A DNA stretch of 64,000 nt from Ewingella sp. CoE-038-23 (GTDB lineage Bacteria > Pseudomonadota > Gammaproteobacteria > Enterobacterales > Enterobacteriaceae). A program made the translations under genes and the position numbers. Where the stretch lies: NCBI RefSeq assembly GCF_040419245.1, contig NZ_JAZHOH010000001.1, forward strand, positions 3,224,001-3,288,000, given 5' to 3'. Each line of letters starts with the position of its first letter. Position 1 is the first letter of the stretch. Below, piece by piece: positions 53,985-62,792 of the stretch. The notes below the pieces were generated by a model, which saw only the letters and a program-made list of their open reading frames with translations, had not been told where the DNA came from and ran no database searches.

Positions 53985-55544
53985 TTATAGGTTGCTTAGA
54001 TTATCGAGAGCGCTCGGGAAGGCGCTGCCATGCTCTTGCTCCAGCGCGTTCATCATTTCTAATAAGGTATCCGCCGCGTCGGTGTCCGAGGGCGCGCGCC
54101 GCGCCGCGCTGGACGCGCCAAACACCACCGACTGCGCGGCACCGCTCGACCCAAAAATTGACGGGCCAGGGCCGAGAGTTGGGCTTGGCAGCGCAGAGGG
54201 CTGGCTGTACTCGCTGTCAGAATCCGAGTCATAGCCAAAGGCTGGCGCATCGTTGCTCTTCTTGGTCATCAACCCTTTGGTGGAGGAGGCGTCGTCGGCC
54301 TCGTCTTCCGAGTCACTCGGCAGATGGCCGTAATCGCTTTCAGAGTCGCTAACGCTTTCCGTGGGAGCGGCGGCAGCCTTGGCTGGGTCACCCGGAATGG
54401 CACCCTGCATGCGCGGCGGCACTATGGCATTCACGTCAGTCGGGTTAGCGACAAACACGCGCGGCACCAGCACCTGCGGGCGGAACAGGCCGTTGATTAA
54501 GGTGTTCACATCTTCCTTTTCCAGCATATCCTGGCGCACACCCGGCGACAGCGAACGGCAGCGGTCGATGATCGACAGCGCCATACCACGCTTCATATCA
54601 CTGCCTTTGAACACACTGTTTTTGGCATCAAAATCGAATTTTCGCTCGTGCTTATTCAGGTCGAAAATTTCATTATTTTTGGCATTCGGCGGCAACTCAT
54701 TGAGGGTCGCGAAGCGTTTGCTCGGGTCTGGCAGTTGTCCTTCCAGCACGTCGAGCAGGTGCAGCGTGCCGTGCTGCTGGACATTCGGCGAATCGAAGTC
54801 GAAGCGCACCACGTCTTTACCAAAGCGGCTGGACTTCTTCTGCAGCTCTTCGCCCGATTCCAACGCAAAGAACACGTTGTCGTCGTTGGCGAGATCGGCG
54901 ATATCCGCCGCCGAGGAGTTTTCACGCGGGAACTCCACGCCGTCGCGGATCAACTTTTGGCGTGACGAAAGCGAGATCTTGCCGGTGGCCGGATCGCTAA
55001 TTTTATCCAGCGAGTTGGTGGCGTGGGTAATGCGCAGCGGCGACTCGAGCATTTTCTTCAAAAATGCCTGTTCGAAAGGTGCCAGCGGCTGGTTCATCAG
55101 CGGCCCCTGCAACCTGACATGCAGGTTTTTGAGATTCTCGCGGGAGAGTTTATCGACCGAACTGTTGCTCGGCACCCCGCGCCAGTGGGTGCCTCGGGCC
55201 AACATCTCTTTGTTGATTTTCTGCCCCATATTGCGGCGCATGGCGTAAGTCACCATCTTCGCCGCCTCATCTTCGGTGTAGTTCCTCACCGGGCGCTCGC
55301 GGGTGGAGACGCTTTTCAGCGCACCGGCCTGATGCGCCTCCCCTTCGTCATCTTCCTGAATCGGGAACATGTCCCATTTCGACGCCAGCGCCCCCGCGCC
55401 GTGTGAGGAAACGCTAACCTGCTTGGCCTGCCCGGCGGCCGTCTGGCTGCTGGCCTTGGCGGTGCCCGAGCTAGGGCCGGGTTTCGAAATATTCAGCGGC
55501 GCAACTGACGCCAGCTTGGGCATAGAATTAATGGCAGAGCTCAT
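53985..55544 (-). CDS. Candidate type III effector A (unassigned family)
   Basis: This 519-residue protein starts MSSAINSMPKLASVAPL (Ser-rich, secretion-signal-like) with GGGAGG seven bases upstream. The core (about 80-370) is shared with effector B: VTYAMRRNMGQKI, ITHATNSLDKI, SLSSRQKLIRDGV, DDNVFFALESGEEL and LINGLFRPQVLVPR. Residues about 385-465 are acidic and Ser/Asp-rich. The last 35 residues carry the shared tail motif RAPSDTDAADTLLEMMNA. The H-A-T then VFFALE pattern recalls the H-x-T start of ADP-ribosyltransferase-type folds, but this is a guess. No known effector name can be given. It lies between effector B and a chaperone. Confidence 0.72.
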   Translation of the reverse strand: MSSAINSMPKLASVAPLNISKPGPSSGTAKASSQTAAGQAKQVSVSSHGAGALASKWDMFPIQEDDEGEAHQAGALKSVSTRERPVRNYTEDEAAKMVTYAMRRNMGQKINKEMLARGTHWRGVPSNSSVDKLSRENLKNLHVRLQGPLMNQPLAPFEQAFLKKMLESPLRITHATNSLDKISDPATGKISLSSRQKLIRDGVEFPRENSSAADIADLANDDNVFFALESGEELQKKSSRFGKDVVRFDFDSPNVQQHGTLHLLDVLEGQLPDPSKRFATLNELPPNAKNNEIFDLNKHERKFDFDAKNSVFKGSDMKRGMALSIIDRCRSLSPGVRQDMLEKEDVNTLINGLFRPQVLVPRVFVANPTDVNAIVPPRMQGAIPGDPAKAAAAPTESVSDSESDYGHLPSDSEDEADDASSTKGLMTKKSNDAPAFGYDSDSDSEYSQPSALPSPTLGPGPSIFGSSGAAQSVVFGASSAARRAPSDTDAADTLLEMMNALEQEHGSAFPSALDNLSNL

Positions 55545-55601
55545 AACAAACCTCCCGCATACGGCTGGTGCTGGCTTCAACGAAAAACATCACAGTGTGG
55601 A

Positions 55602-57170
55602 TCATAAAAGTGCCTGCGCATCTTCGGCCGCAAAGGCGTTCATCATCTCCAGCAGGGTGTCGGCGGCGTCGGTGTCCGACGGCGCGCGGAAAGAACCGGA
55701 GGAAGATGAGGAGGAAACTGAGCCGGGTGACTGCGTGCCCAACAGCGGATTTCCGCCGCCGGAAGATGAACTGGTCGGCGACGAAGAGAGGAAAGAGGCA
55801 TCCGGAATAAACGGCGGAATGGCCGCCGAGGTGGCGTGGGAGCCCATTGGGAATTCTTCGTCAGAGCTGTCGTCATAGCTAAAGGGCGCGGCGCTGCCAT
55901 AGGTGGGCAGGTCATAATCACTGAGCAGGCTCTCCTCATCACTTTCGGAGTCGCTGTCGGAGTCTGCCGCATCCAGATAGGAAGTCAGCAAGGCGTCGAG
56001 CGCACCGGCATCCACCGCCGCCGAGCGAATATTTTCCACCTCGCTGATATCGGTCGGCTTGCCGACAAACATACGCGGCACCAGCACCTGCGGGCGGAAC
56101 AGGCCGTTGATCAGGGCGTTAATGTCCTCTTTCTCCAGAATGCTGGCCCGCAGCCCTTCTGGCAGTGCGCGGGTTCGGTCGATGATCGCCAACCCGAGGC
56201 CGCGCTTCATATCCTTGCCTTGAAACAGACTGCCCTTCGGGTCCATGCCATAGCGCGAATGCTCGTGCTTATCCAACATGTGCGCGGTCTGCATCTGGTC
56301 GCGGTGGGGTAAGCTTTTCAATGTGTTGAGATGTTTGACCGCCTCGGGGAAACCGTTGAGCACGTCAAACAGGTGCAGCGTGGCGTGCTGCTGCACCGCC
56401 GGTGAATCCAGGTCAAAGCGCATCACGCTTTTGCCGAAACGGCTGGACGGCTTCTGAAGTTTTTCCCCCGATTCCAGCGCAAAAAACACGTTGTCGTCGT
56501 TGGCCAGCGCCTGAATATCCATTTTCGAGGTGTTATCTTTCGGGAAGGGCACGCCGTCGCGCACCAGCTTTTGCCGCGAGGAGAGCGACACCACGCCGGT
56601 GTCGGTATTTTGCACTTTATCCAGCGCATTGGTGGCGTGGGTAATGCTGAGCGGCGACTCCAGCAGTCGCTTCATAAAGGCTTTTTCATAAGGGGCCAGC
56701 GGCTTATCCAAGGCTGGCCCCTGCAAGCGAATGTGCAGGCCTTTGATGTTTTCGCGCGACAGAGATTTGACGGTGGTTTCTGGCGTCAAATCATCCCAAC
56801 GCGCCCCTTCCGCCAGCATCTGTTTATGGATTTTCTGCCCCATATTGCGGCGCATGGCGTAAGTGACCAGCCGCGCCGCCTGATCCTCACCCTCCGCGCC
56901 GACAAAAGCTTTGCCCTCACGCGAGCGCGGCGTGACGCTTTTCAGCCCGCCCGCGTCCTGCGCCGAAGCTTTGCCCTGCTCATCCGAGGCAGACATTTTC
57001 CACTCCGACGCCATCGCGCCAGAACCTTTGGAAGAAACGCTCACCTGTTTCGCTTGCCCGGCGGCGGTAAATCCGCTGGCCTTGGTGCTGCCGCTCGGCC
57101 CCGAGCTGGAGCCGGCCCCGGAGGTTTTCACCATGGATGGAAGAGGTACAGAACTGATGGCTGAATTCAT
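55602..57170 (-). CDS. Candidate type III effector B, paralogue of effector A
   Basis: This 522-residue protein starts MNSAISSVPLPSMVKTSG with GGAGG six bases upstream; the frame runs 49 codons further upstream but crosses the hrp box. It shares with effector A the core blocks VTYAMRRNMGQKI, ITHATNALDKV, SLSSRQKLVRDGV, DDNVFFALESGEKL and LINGLFRPQVLVPR, the acidic Ser/Asp-rich region (here about 380-440) and the tail RAPSDTDAADTLLEMMNA. The linker regions differ. It is the first gene of an operon with effector A and the chaperone, under a hrp box. Duplication in place followed by divergence is the simplest origin. The function is unknown. Confidence 0.72.
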   Translation of the reverse strand: MNSAISSVPLPSMVKTSGAGSSSGPSGSTKASGFTAAGQAKQVSVSSKGSGAMASEWKMSASDEQGKASAQDAGGLKSVTPRSREGKAFVGAEGEDQAARLVTYAMRRNMGQKIHKQMLAEGARWDDLTPETTVKSLSRENIKGLHIRLQGPALDKPLAPYEKAFMKRLLESPLSITHATNALDKVQNTDTGVVSLSSRQKLVRDGVPFPKDNTSKMDIQALANDDNVFFALESGEKLQKPSSRFGKSVMRFDLDSPAVQQHATLHLFDVLNGFPEAVKHLNTLKSLPHRDQMQTAHMLDKHEHSRYGMDPKGSLFQGKDMKRGLGLAIIDRTRALPEGLRASILEKEDINALINGLFRPQVLVPRMFVGKPTDISEVENIRSAAVDAGALDALLTSYLDAADSDSDSESDEESLLSDYDLPTYGSAAPFSYDDSSDEEFPMGSHATSAAIPPFIPDASFLSSSPTSSSSGGGNPLLGTQSPGSVSSSSSSGSFRAPSDTDAADTLLEMMNAFAAEDAQALL

Positions 57171-57241
57171 AAATGCCTCCGGACAAAACGCAGAAGGCGC
57201 GAGGCACAAAGCAGAGCCATGCCGCGCGCGCGGGTCTTGGT

Positions 57242-57269
57242 TATGTGGAGGTCTGGGCGGAAAAGTTCC
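57242..57269 (-). promoter_or_regulatory. hrp box of the effector B-A-chaperone operon
   Basis: On the minus strand: GGAACT, 15 bases, CCACATA. One base differs from consensus. It ends 71 bases before the effector B start. Confidence 0.78.
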
Positions 57270-57335
57270 CCCTTGGCTCAGCGAATCAATCGCGCGAAAG
57301 CCAAGGGGAAGAAGCAAGAGAGGCGGGGTTAAGGT

Positions 57336-58640
57336 TTATTCCAGACCGGGGATGTTCACCCCAAAAATTTGCAGCAGCAGGATGATATTCAGCGCCACAA
57401 TCACCACGGTGCCAAGAATGGAGATCCCCGCAGTCAGGCGGCTGTTGACGAACTCGCCCATAATGTCGCGACGGCGGGTGAACATCACCAGCGCAATCAT
57501 CGGCGCGGGCAGCGCCAGACTGAGCACCACTTGGCTGTATACCAAAGCATCGGTGGCATTCACCCCCAGCGCCACCACCACAAAGGCCGGGATCATCGTT
57601 ACCAGACGCCGCAGCCAGATAGGAATACGGAAGCCCACAAAGCCCTGCATGATCATCTGCCCGGCCATTGTACCGACCACCGAACTGGAAATACCGGAGG
57701 CGATCAGCGAGAGCAGGAAGAAGCCCGCCGCGCCAATCCCCAGCAACGGTGTCAGAGTATGGTAAGCCGTTTCGATTTCCGCCACGTCGCTGTGCCCGGC
57801 GTGGAAAGCGCTGGAGGCCATGATCACCATGGCGATATTCACCAAACCGGCGATACTCAGGGCAATCACCACTTCGATATTAGAAAAGCGCAGCAGTTTG
57901 CGGCGTTCGCCCTGATTCTTGGCGTGGGTGCGATGCTGGGTCAGCCCCGAATGCAGGAAAATGGCGTGCGGCATGACGGTCGCGCCGATGATCCCCACTG
58001 AAATGGTCAGCGCCTGCGCGTCCGGCAGCTGTGGGGTGATCATTCCCAGCCCGGCGGCGGCCCAATCGACCGGCACGATAAACATTTCCACCAAATAACA
58101 CAGGGCGATGATGGCGACCAGCCCGCCAATCATCAGCTCAATCGGCCGGAAACCGCGTTTTTCCACCATCAGCAAGGCATAGGTAATGATCGCCGTAATG
58201 CCCATGCCGACCAGCAGCGGCATATGGAATAGCAGAGAGAGCGCCAGCGCGCCGCCGAGGAATTCGGCGAGATCCGTCGCCATGGCCGCCACTTCGCTGA
58301 CGCCCCACATGCCCCACACCACAGGTTTGGGGAACTGGTCGCGGCACATTTCGGCTAAGTTTTTGTTGGTGACGATCCCAAGCTTGGCGGAGAGCGCCTG
58401 AAACAGCATGGCGATGATATTCGCCATCACCACTACCCACAGCAGCGTATAGCCGTAGCGCGATCCGGCCTGAATATTGGTCGCAAAATTCCCCGGATCC
58501 ATATAAGCGATCGAGGCGATCACCGCCGGACCGGCGAACAGCAACGGCGTCATCAAACCGCTTTTGCGGCCCGACAGCGCGTTATCGATCGCGGCGTTGG
58601 TTCTTTCAGTTAAGGAAGAACTCTGGCTTGTTCCACTCAT
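57336..58640 (-). CDS. mntH: MntH, NRAMP-family Mn2+/H+ symporter
   Basis: This 434-residue membrane protein has 11 predicted helices and the NRAMP metal-site motif MDPGNFATNIQAG in helix 1. Helix 6 has the metal-site segment ATVMPHAIFLHSGL (MPH). The transport motif is in IASGISSSVVGTMAGQMIMQGF. The start at 58640 follows AGGTGCAGG and gives the usual N-terminus MSGTSQ; the frame extends 16 codons upstream. It imports manganese, useful with oxidative stress. A strong MntR-type palindrome lies 60 bases upstream. It flanks the type III secretion island on its right. Confidence 0.95.
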   Translation of the reverse strand: MSGTSQSSSLTERTNAAIDNALSGRKSGLMTPLLFAGPAVIASIAYMDPGNFATNIQAGSRYGYTLLWVVVMANIIAMLFQALSAKLGIVTNKNLAEMCRDQFPKPVVWGMWGVSEVAAMATDLAEFLGGALALSLLFHMPLLVGMGITAIITYALLMVEKRGFRPIELMIGGLVAIIALCYLVEMFIVPVDWAAAGLGMITPQLPDAQALTISVGIIGATVMPHAIFLHSGLTQHRTHAKNQGERRKLLRFSNIEVVIALSIAGLVNIAMVIMASSAFHAGHSDVAEIETAYHTLTPLLGIGAAGFFLLSLIASGISSSVVGTMAGQMIMQGFVGFRIPIWLRRLVTMIPAFVVVALGVNATDALVYSQVVLSLALPAPMIALVMFTRRRDIMGEFVNSRLTAGISILGTVVIVALNIILLLQIFGVNIPGLE

Positions 58641-58699
58641 CCTGCACCTACCCTGTTCTTGCTTGTTATTTTTTTGTGTAGTTTTCACCCGGCTGTAAC

Positions 58700-58721
58700 G
58701 AATATAGCATTGGCTATACTC
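58700..58721 (-). promoter_or_regulatory. MntR operator of mntH
   Basis: The palindrome TATAGC-ATTG-GCTATA closely resembles the E. coli mntH MntR box (ATAGC-AAAG-GCTAT core). Its position 60 bases before the start fits repression of mntH by Mn2+-MntR. Confidence 0.8.
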
Positions 58722-58759
58722 TATGGCGCAAGCTTAGTTTGGTGGTTATTAGGGACATT

Positions 58760-58813
58760 ATGTTTCAAAATATGAAAATCCAGAAAATGCGCGAGATTAT
58801 GAAAATGGAATGA
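58760..58813 (+). CDS. Possible 17-residue basic peptide divergent from mntH
   Basis: A short frame ATG...TGA encodes MFQNMKIQKMREIMKME, five Met and four Lys in 17 residues. AGGGA lies four bases upstream and a run of eight T begins right after the stop. It is divergent from mntH and could be a leader peptide or a small regulator. It does not resemble the E. coli manganese protein MntS. Support is weak and it may be chance. Confidence 0.2.
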   Translation: MFQNMKIQKMREIMKME

Positions 58814-59265
58814 TTTTTTTTACCGATGAAATCGATAGGCAATATTTTAAATATGACAGTTAAAAGACAGCGAATAGAATTAAAAAGCCGTTTAGGCGAA
58901 TCATTTGAATTAAGTCAGCGGGAATATCGGCCTTAAAATGCCAAATCCAACCTGTTCAAATCTTCAATAATTATAGATATTTAGTGATTTTTTGAGTGAA
59001 ATGATTAGACGCAAAATCTTCACCTTTTCTTAATTGACACCCTTTCACCTCGCAGTTTATTTTCTGCCACCCCATGGCTTATTTATACAGAAAATAACTG
59101 CCATCAGGTTTTATAAAGCTTCGCAGAATTACGCTACTTCATTGCATCTATCCCGCTAAAACATGAGGGAGGATGACCAATAACAATAATTTTTTAGTGC
59201 TCTTTAGTGATTATTTTCCACTCAGCTACAGAGCGCCTTTTTTACTCACCCGGGAGTACCCTGCC
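58814..59265. other. AT-rich intergenic region before the P450 gene
   Basis: No gene or named site was recognised apart from the upstream extension of the P450 frame (from 59173). The ATG at 59173 touches its GAGGGAGG directly, too close for normal initiation, and the same purine run contains a six-codon frame starting at 59163. No hrp box was found here. Confidence 0.4.
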
Positions 59266-60459
59266 ATGCAATTAAAAGACCTTTCGTCACCCGAATTTAT
59301 CGCAAACCCCTACCCGTTTTACCAAAAGCTGCGCGCCAGCGGGCCGCTGCTGCAGGTTGGGCCAAATACCTTCCTCGCCACCCAATTCGCCACGGTCGAC
59401 GCCCTGTTCAGCGACAAGCGAATTGGTAAAAGCTATATGGATACCGTGCGTATTCGCTATGGAGACAAAGCCGACAGCATCCCGCTGTTTAGCGCCTTTA
59501 GCCGCATGTTCCTGATGCTGAATCCGCCGGATCACAGCCGCATTCGCGGGCTAATGATGAAGGCGTTCAACGTGCGAAAAATCGACTCACTGCGCGAAAT
59601 GGCGCTCGCAATCGCCCATGAGCTGATTGACCAGATTGAAGACCAAGGCACTTTGGATCTGACCAAGGACTTCGCCTTCCCCCTGCCGGTGCGCATCATC
59701 TGTAAAATGCTCGACGTGCCGGTGAGTGACGCCACCAAGCTCGGCCTTGCCACCGGCCTGCTGGTGAAAGCCTTCGATCCCTCAATCAGTGAAGAGGAGA
59801 TCATGCAGGCCAACGAAGCCTTTAGCGTGCTGGATGAGTACTTCTCGGCGGTGATCCACCAGCGCCGCGAGCAGCCGGGTGATGATCTGATCTCCCTGTT
59901 GGTGCATATCAATGACGGCGGCGAAACCCTGACCCACGATGAGATTGTCTCCAACGTGGTGCTGCTGTTCCTGGCCGGGCATGAAACCACCACCAATATG
60001 ATCAGCAACTCGCTGATTGCCCTGTTCCGCCACCCCGAGCAGTTGGCGCAGATTAAGCACAACCCAGAGCTGCTGACGAATGCCGTGCTGGAGTGTCTGC
60101 GCTACGACAGTTCGGTACAAATGACCATGCGCACCGCGCTGGAAGAGGTGGAGATCGACGGAGTTAAAGTGCCGAAAGGGGCGATGATTCTGCTACTGAT
60201 CGGCGCCGCCAACCGCGATGCCGGGCAATTCGATCAGCCGGAGCAGCTCGACATTACTCGTCGCCTTGGGCGCTCACTGGCTTTTGGCGCGGGCATTCAT
60301 CACTGCATGGGGCATCGCTTGGCACTGATTGAGCTGGAATCGGCACTCAGCGTCTTGCTGACTCGCCTGCCTAATCTGCAATTGCAGGATCTGGATAATC
60401 TGGAGTGGATCCCGCGCGCTAACCTGCGTGGCGTCAGTAAGTTGATCGCCAGCTTCTAA
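59266..60459 (+). CDS. Cytochrome P450 (bacterial class I type)
   Basis: This 397-residue soluble P450 has the I-helix oxygen-activation motif AGHETT, the ExxR motif in LECLRYDS, and the heme loop FGAGIHHCMGHRLA with the cysteine ligand. The start at 59266 (GGGAG nine bases upstream) gives MQLKDLSSPEFIANPYPFY, the usual P450 N-terminus. A longer frame from 59173 would add 31 hydrophobic, unusual residues. No ferredoxin, reductase or biosynthetic gene is adjacent, so the substrate is unknown. P450s are uncommon in Enterobacterales. A bidirectional terminator follows. Confidence 0.9.
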   Translation: MQLKDLSSPEFIANPYPFYQKLRASGPLLQVGPNTFLATQFATVDALFSDKRIGKSYMDTVRIRYGDKADSIPLFSAFSRMFLMLNPPDHSRIRGLMMKAFNVRKIDSLREMALAIAHELIDQIEDQGTLDLTKDFAFPLPVRIICKMLDVPVSDATKLGLATGLLVKAFDPSISEEEIMQANEAFSVLDEYFSAVIHQRREQPGDDLISLLVHINDGGETLTHDEIVSNVVLLFLAGHETTTNMISNSLIALFRHPEQLAQIKHNPELLTNAVLECLRYDSSVQMTMRTALEEVEIDGVKVPKGAMILLLIGAANRDAGQFDQPEQLDITRRLGRSLAFGAGIHHCMGHRLALIELESALSVLLTRLPNLQLQDLDNLEWIPRANLRGVSKLIASF

Positions 60460-60490
60460 TCTTCGAAACCTGTCTTTAAATCATAAAAAA

Positions 60491-60526
60491 ATCCCCCGCA
60501 GGCGCTAGCCCTCGGGGGATTTTTAT
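60491..60526. terminator. Bidirectional terminator between P450 and TonB receptor genes
   Basis: An 8-bp stem ATCCCCCG/CGGGGGAT has a T run on both strands (AAAAAA before, TTTTATT after). It serves the two convergent genes. Confidence 0.88.
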
Positions 60527-60558
60527 TGAGTAAGCCACCGCTAAGTGGCTTAATTTTA

Positions 60559-62736
60559 TTAGAATTTGATGGAGGCCTGCATGAAGTAAGTGCGAGGTTC
60601 ACCAACATATTTGCCGCTGTTGTTGTCGGTGGAGCGAGTGAAATAGCGCTCATCAAACAGGTTTTTAATCCCTGCGCCGACGGTCAGGTGCGACCAGCGT
60701 GGTCCGAAGTCATACTCGCCGCGAGCATTCCAGGTCATGTAGCCCATGATGTCGCCATATTGGCCATCGGCAGATTCGTCGGTGATATAGCCGTTGCCGG
60801 AGTCAGCAGAGCCAGGTGAACGCTGCTTGGACTGCGCGAAGCCGTCCACATTCCACACCCAGCTCCCCACTTCATAACGGGTCCCCACGGTGAAAACCTG
60901 GCGGGAGTAGAACGGCAAGTCTTTACCGGCAAACTCACCGTTGACCGAGGTCGCTTTGGTGTAAGTGTATGAACTGTAGACGCTTGCGCCATCCAGTGCA
61001 TGGCTCAGTTCGCTCAGATCATAGCTCAGCGCCAGTTCCACACCTTTGTGTTTGGTCGCGCCGAGAGAGGTCCAGCCGATGGTGTTGTTGATGTACTGAA
61101 GCTGGTTGTCGAAGTCGATGTAGAACGCCGTCAGCTCAGCTTTAACCACGGTATCATCATAGTGAGTACCGATTTCGTAGGTCTTGGCTTTCTCTGGCTC
61201 GAGGCCCGGCGCTGGCTGGCCGCCGCTGCCACCACGAGTCAGCTGGAAGTATTGTAAGCTGCCGAAGGAGGTGTTGGCGTTCGCAAACAGCTTCCACGAA
61301 TCGGTCAGGTGGTACATCACATTGACGGAAGGCAGCGGCTCGCTGTACTGCTTCTCACGCGAGATTTGCAGGAAGCCATCATCAACGTGAGTTTTGATAC
61401 TTTCATAGCGCAGGCCCGGCGTTACGGTCCAGTTGCCGAAGTTCATCGCATCATCAATGTAGGCCGCGTGAGCTTCGCTGCCGCCGGAAGAGTGCTGGTA
61501 GTAAGTGGCGCGTGAATCCGGCGCGGAGTAAGTGGTGCTTGGATCATACCAGCCGGAGCGATAGCCCTTCTCGTCAGAGGTTTCGTTCAAGTAGCGATAG
61601 CCGATGGTCACTTCGTGCGCCATATCCCAGAAGCGGAACAGCTGCGAGTAAGTTGGCTCGATAGCGTAAGTGGTGTAGTTACGCGGCGCGGCGCTGAAAC
61701 GGCTCAGGCCAGCGTTGGCCCCTGCGCCGGTAGAGCCGATGTCGCTGCTACGGAAGCTTTTGGTGAAGTAAGTCAGCAATTCGAACTGGCTGTTGTCTTC
61801 CTGATGACGGTATTTGAAGGACATATCCTGACGACGCCCTTCGAACTGGTCAAAACGGCGCACCGACTGGAACGGGTTGTCTTTATACTGCTGCGCGGTC
61901 AGGCCGCCCGGCATACCGGCGCTGGCGTTGTAGTAATGGAAATTAGCCAACAACTCATCTTTTTCAGTGAAGTTGTATTTGGTTTTGAACATGAAATCAT
62001 CGATGTCGGTGTTATCGTTATTTTCGCGATAACCCTGACCATGCAGGCCGGAATAGAGCAACTCCGCGCCTAAGCCGTTATCAGCCGTGCCGCCCACCGA
62101 GGCGCTGGTTAAGGTTTTCAAGCCGCCGTGCGCCGCGCCTTCAGTTTGGGTGCTGACATCGCCGCCGAAGGTTTTAGGAATGTCTTTGGAAACGAAGTTA
62201 ATCACCCCGCCGACGTTCTGCGGCCCGTAGCGCACCGCCGCGCCGCCGCGAATCACATCAATCGACTGGATGTTGCCCATAGACAGAGGTGCCATGGAGA
62301 GCTGTGGCTGACCATAAGGCGCCACCGCCAAAGGTACGCCGTCCATCATGATGGTGGAACGCGGGGAGAGGCGAGAGGTTAAGCCACGCACGCCGATGTT
62401 CAGAGATATGTCACTACCGCCGGTGCCGTTGTTTTCCTGTACCTGAACGCCCGGCGTGCCGCGCAACGCTTCGCCAATGGTTTCAGCCCCTTTTTCACGG
62501 ATCTGCTTTTGGTCGATAATAGTCCGCGCGCCAGGGTGATCGAGCACCGCCGTTTCATTGTCGCCGCTGTCTAACCAGTTACCTACCACGGTCACAGAAT
62601 CCGTTCTGTCTTCCGGCGTGGCGGTTGTCGATGGCGTTGCTGTGGTTGGCGTTTTGGTGTCGGCTGCTGATGCGTAATAAGGAAGTGCGATGGCCACGGC
62701 CGTGGCAAGGACTGAAAGGCGGTAACGCGCTGACAT
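60559..62736 (-). CDS. FecA-like TonB-dependent receptor without signalling domain
   Basis: This 725-residue precursor has a signal peptide (MSARYRLSVLATAVAIALPYYASA), a TonB-box-like DSVTVVGNW near residue 46, and a plug domain (HPGARTIID, GVQVQENNGTGGSD, DGVPLAVAPYGQPQLS, VIRGGAAVRYGPQNVGGVINFV). A 22-strand-type barrel ends in SIKF with terminal Phe. Plug and barrel segments are close to E. coli FecA, the ferric dicitrate receptor. The N-terminal STN domain that FecA uses to signal FecR is absent, so control is probably by Fur alone. It is divergent from an ABC substrate-binding gene. The ligand is inferred to be a ferric citrate-like or other siderophore. Confidence 0.88.
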   Translation of the reverse strand: MSARYRLSVLATAVAIALPYYASAADTKTPTTATPSTTATPEDRTDSVTVVGNWLDSGDNETAVLDHPGARTIIDQKQIREKGAETIGEALRGTPGVQVQENNGTGGSDISLNIGVRGLTSRLSPRSTIMMDGVPLAVAPYGQPQLSMAPLSMGNIQSIDVIRGGAAVRYGPQNVGGVINFVSKDIPKTFGGDVSTQTEGAAHGGLKTLTSASVGGTADNGLGAELLYSGLHGQGYRENNDNTDIDDFMFKTKYNFTEKDELLANFHYYNASAGMPGGLTAQQYKDNPFQSVRRFDQFEGRRQDMSFKYRHQEDNSQFELLTYFTKSFRSSDIGSTGAGANAGLSRFSAAPRNYTTYAIEPTYSQLFRFWDMAHEVTIGYRYLNETSDEKGYRSGWYDPSTTYSAPDSRATYYQHSSGGSEAHAAYIDDAMNFGNWTVTPGLRYESIKTHVDDGFLQISREKQYSEPLPSVNVMYHLTDSWKLFANANTSFGSLQYFQLTRGGSGGQPAPGLEPEKAKTYEIGTHYDDTVVKAELTAFYIDFDNQLQYINNTIGWTSLGATKHKGVELALSYDLSELSHALDGASVYSSYTYTKATSVNGEFAGKDLPFYSRQVFTVGTRYEVGSWVWNVDGFAQSKQRSPGSADSGNGYITDESADGQYGDIMGYMTWNARGEYDFGPRWSHLTVGAGIKNLFDERYFTRSTDNNSGKYVGEPRTYFMQASIKF

Positions 62737-62792
62737 ATCTTGTTTTTTCCTGTTATAAAAAGTGTTAACTTTAGGTAAAGAACGTATGTTTA

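Noticed and set aside
54361..55248. 295-codon plus-strand frame antisense to effector A
   Set aside because: Composition (Ser, Arg and Phe rich) mirrors the complement of the effector; no ribosome site.
55545..55601. Separate hrp box for effector A
   Set aside because: A GTGG is present but no GGTTCC-like partner at the right distance; effector A probably depends on the effector B promoter.
56911..57765. 284-codon plus-strand frame across the effector B start and mntH end
   Set aside because: It spans the hrp box and the intergenic gap between two well-supported minus-strand genes, so it is a chance open frame.
59163..59183. Six-codon frame and alternative P450 start at 59173
   Set aside because: The purine run touches the ATG; the start at 59266 has proper spacing and the family N-terminus.
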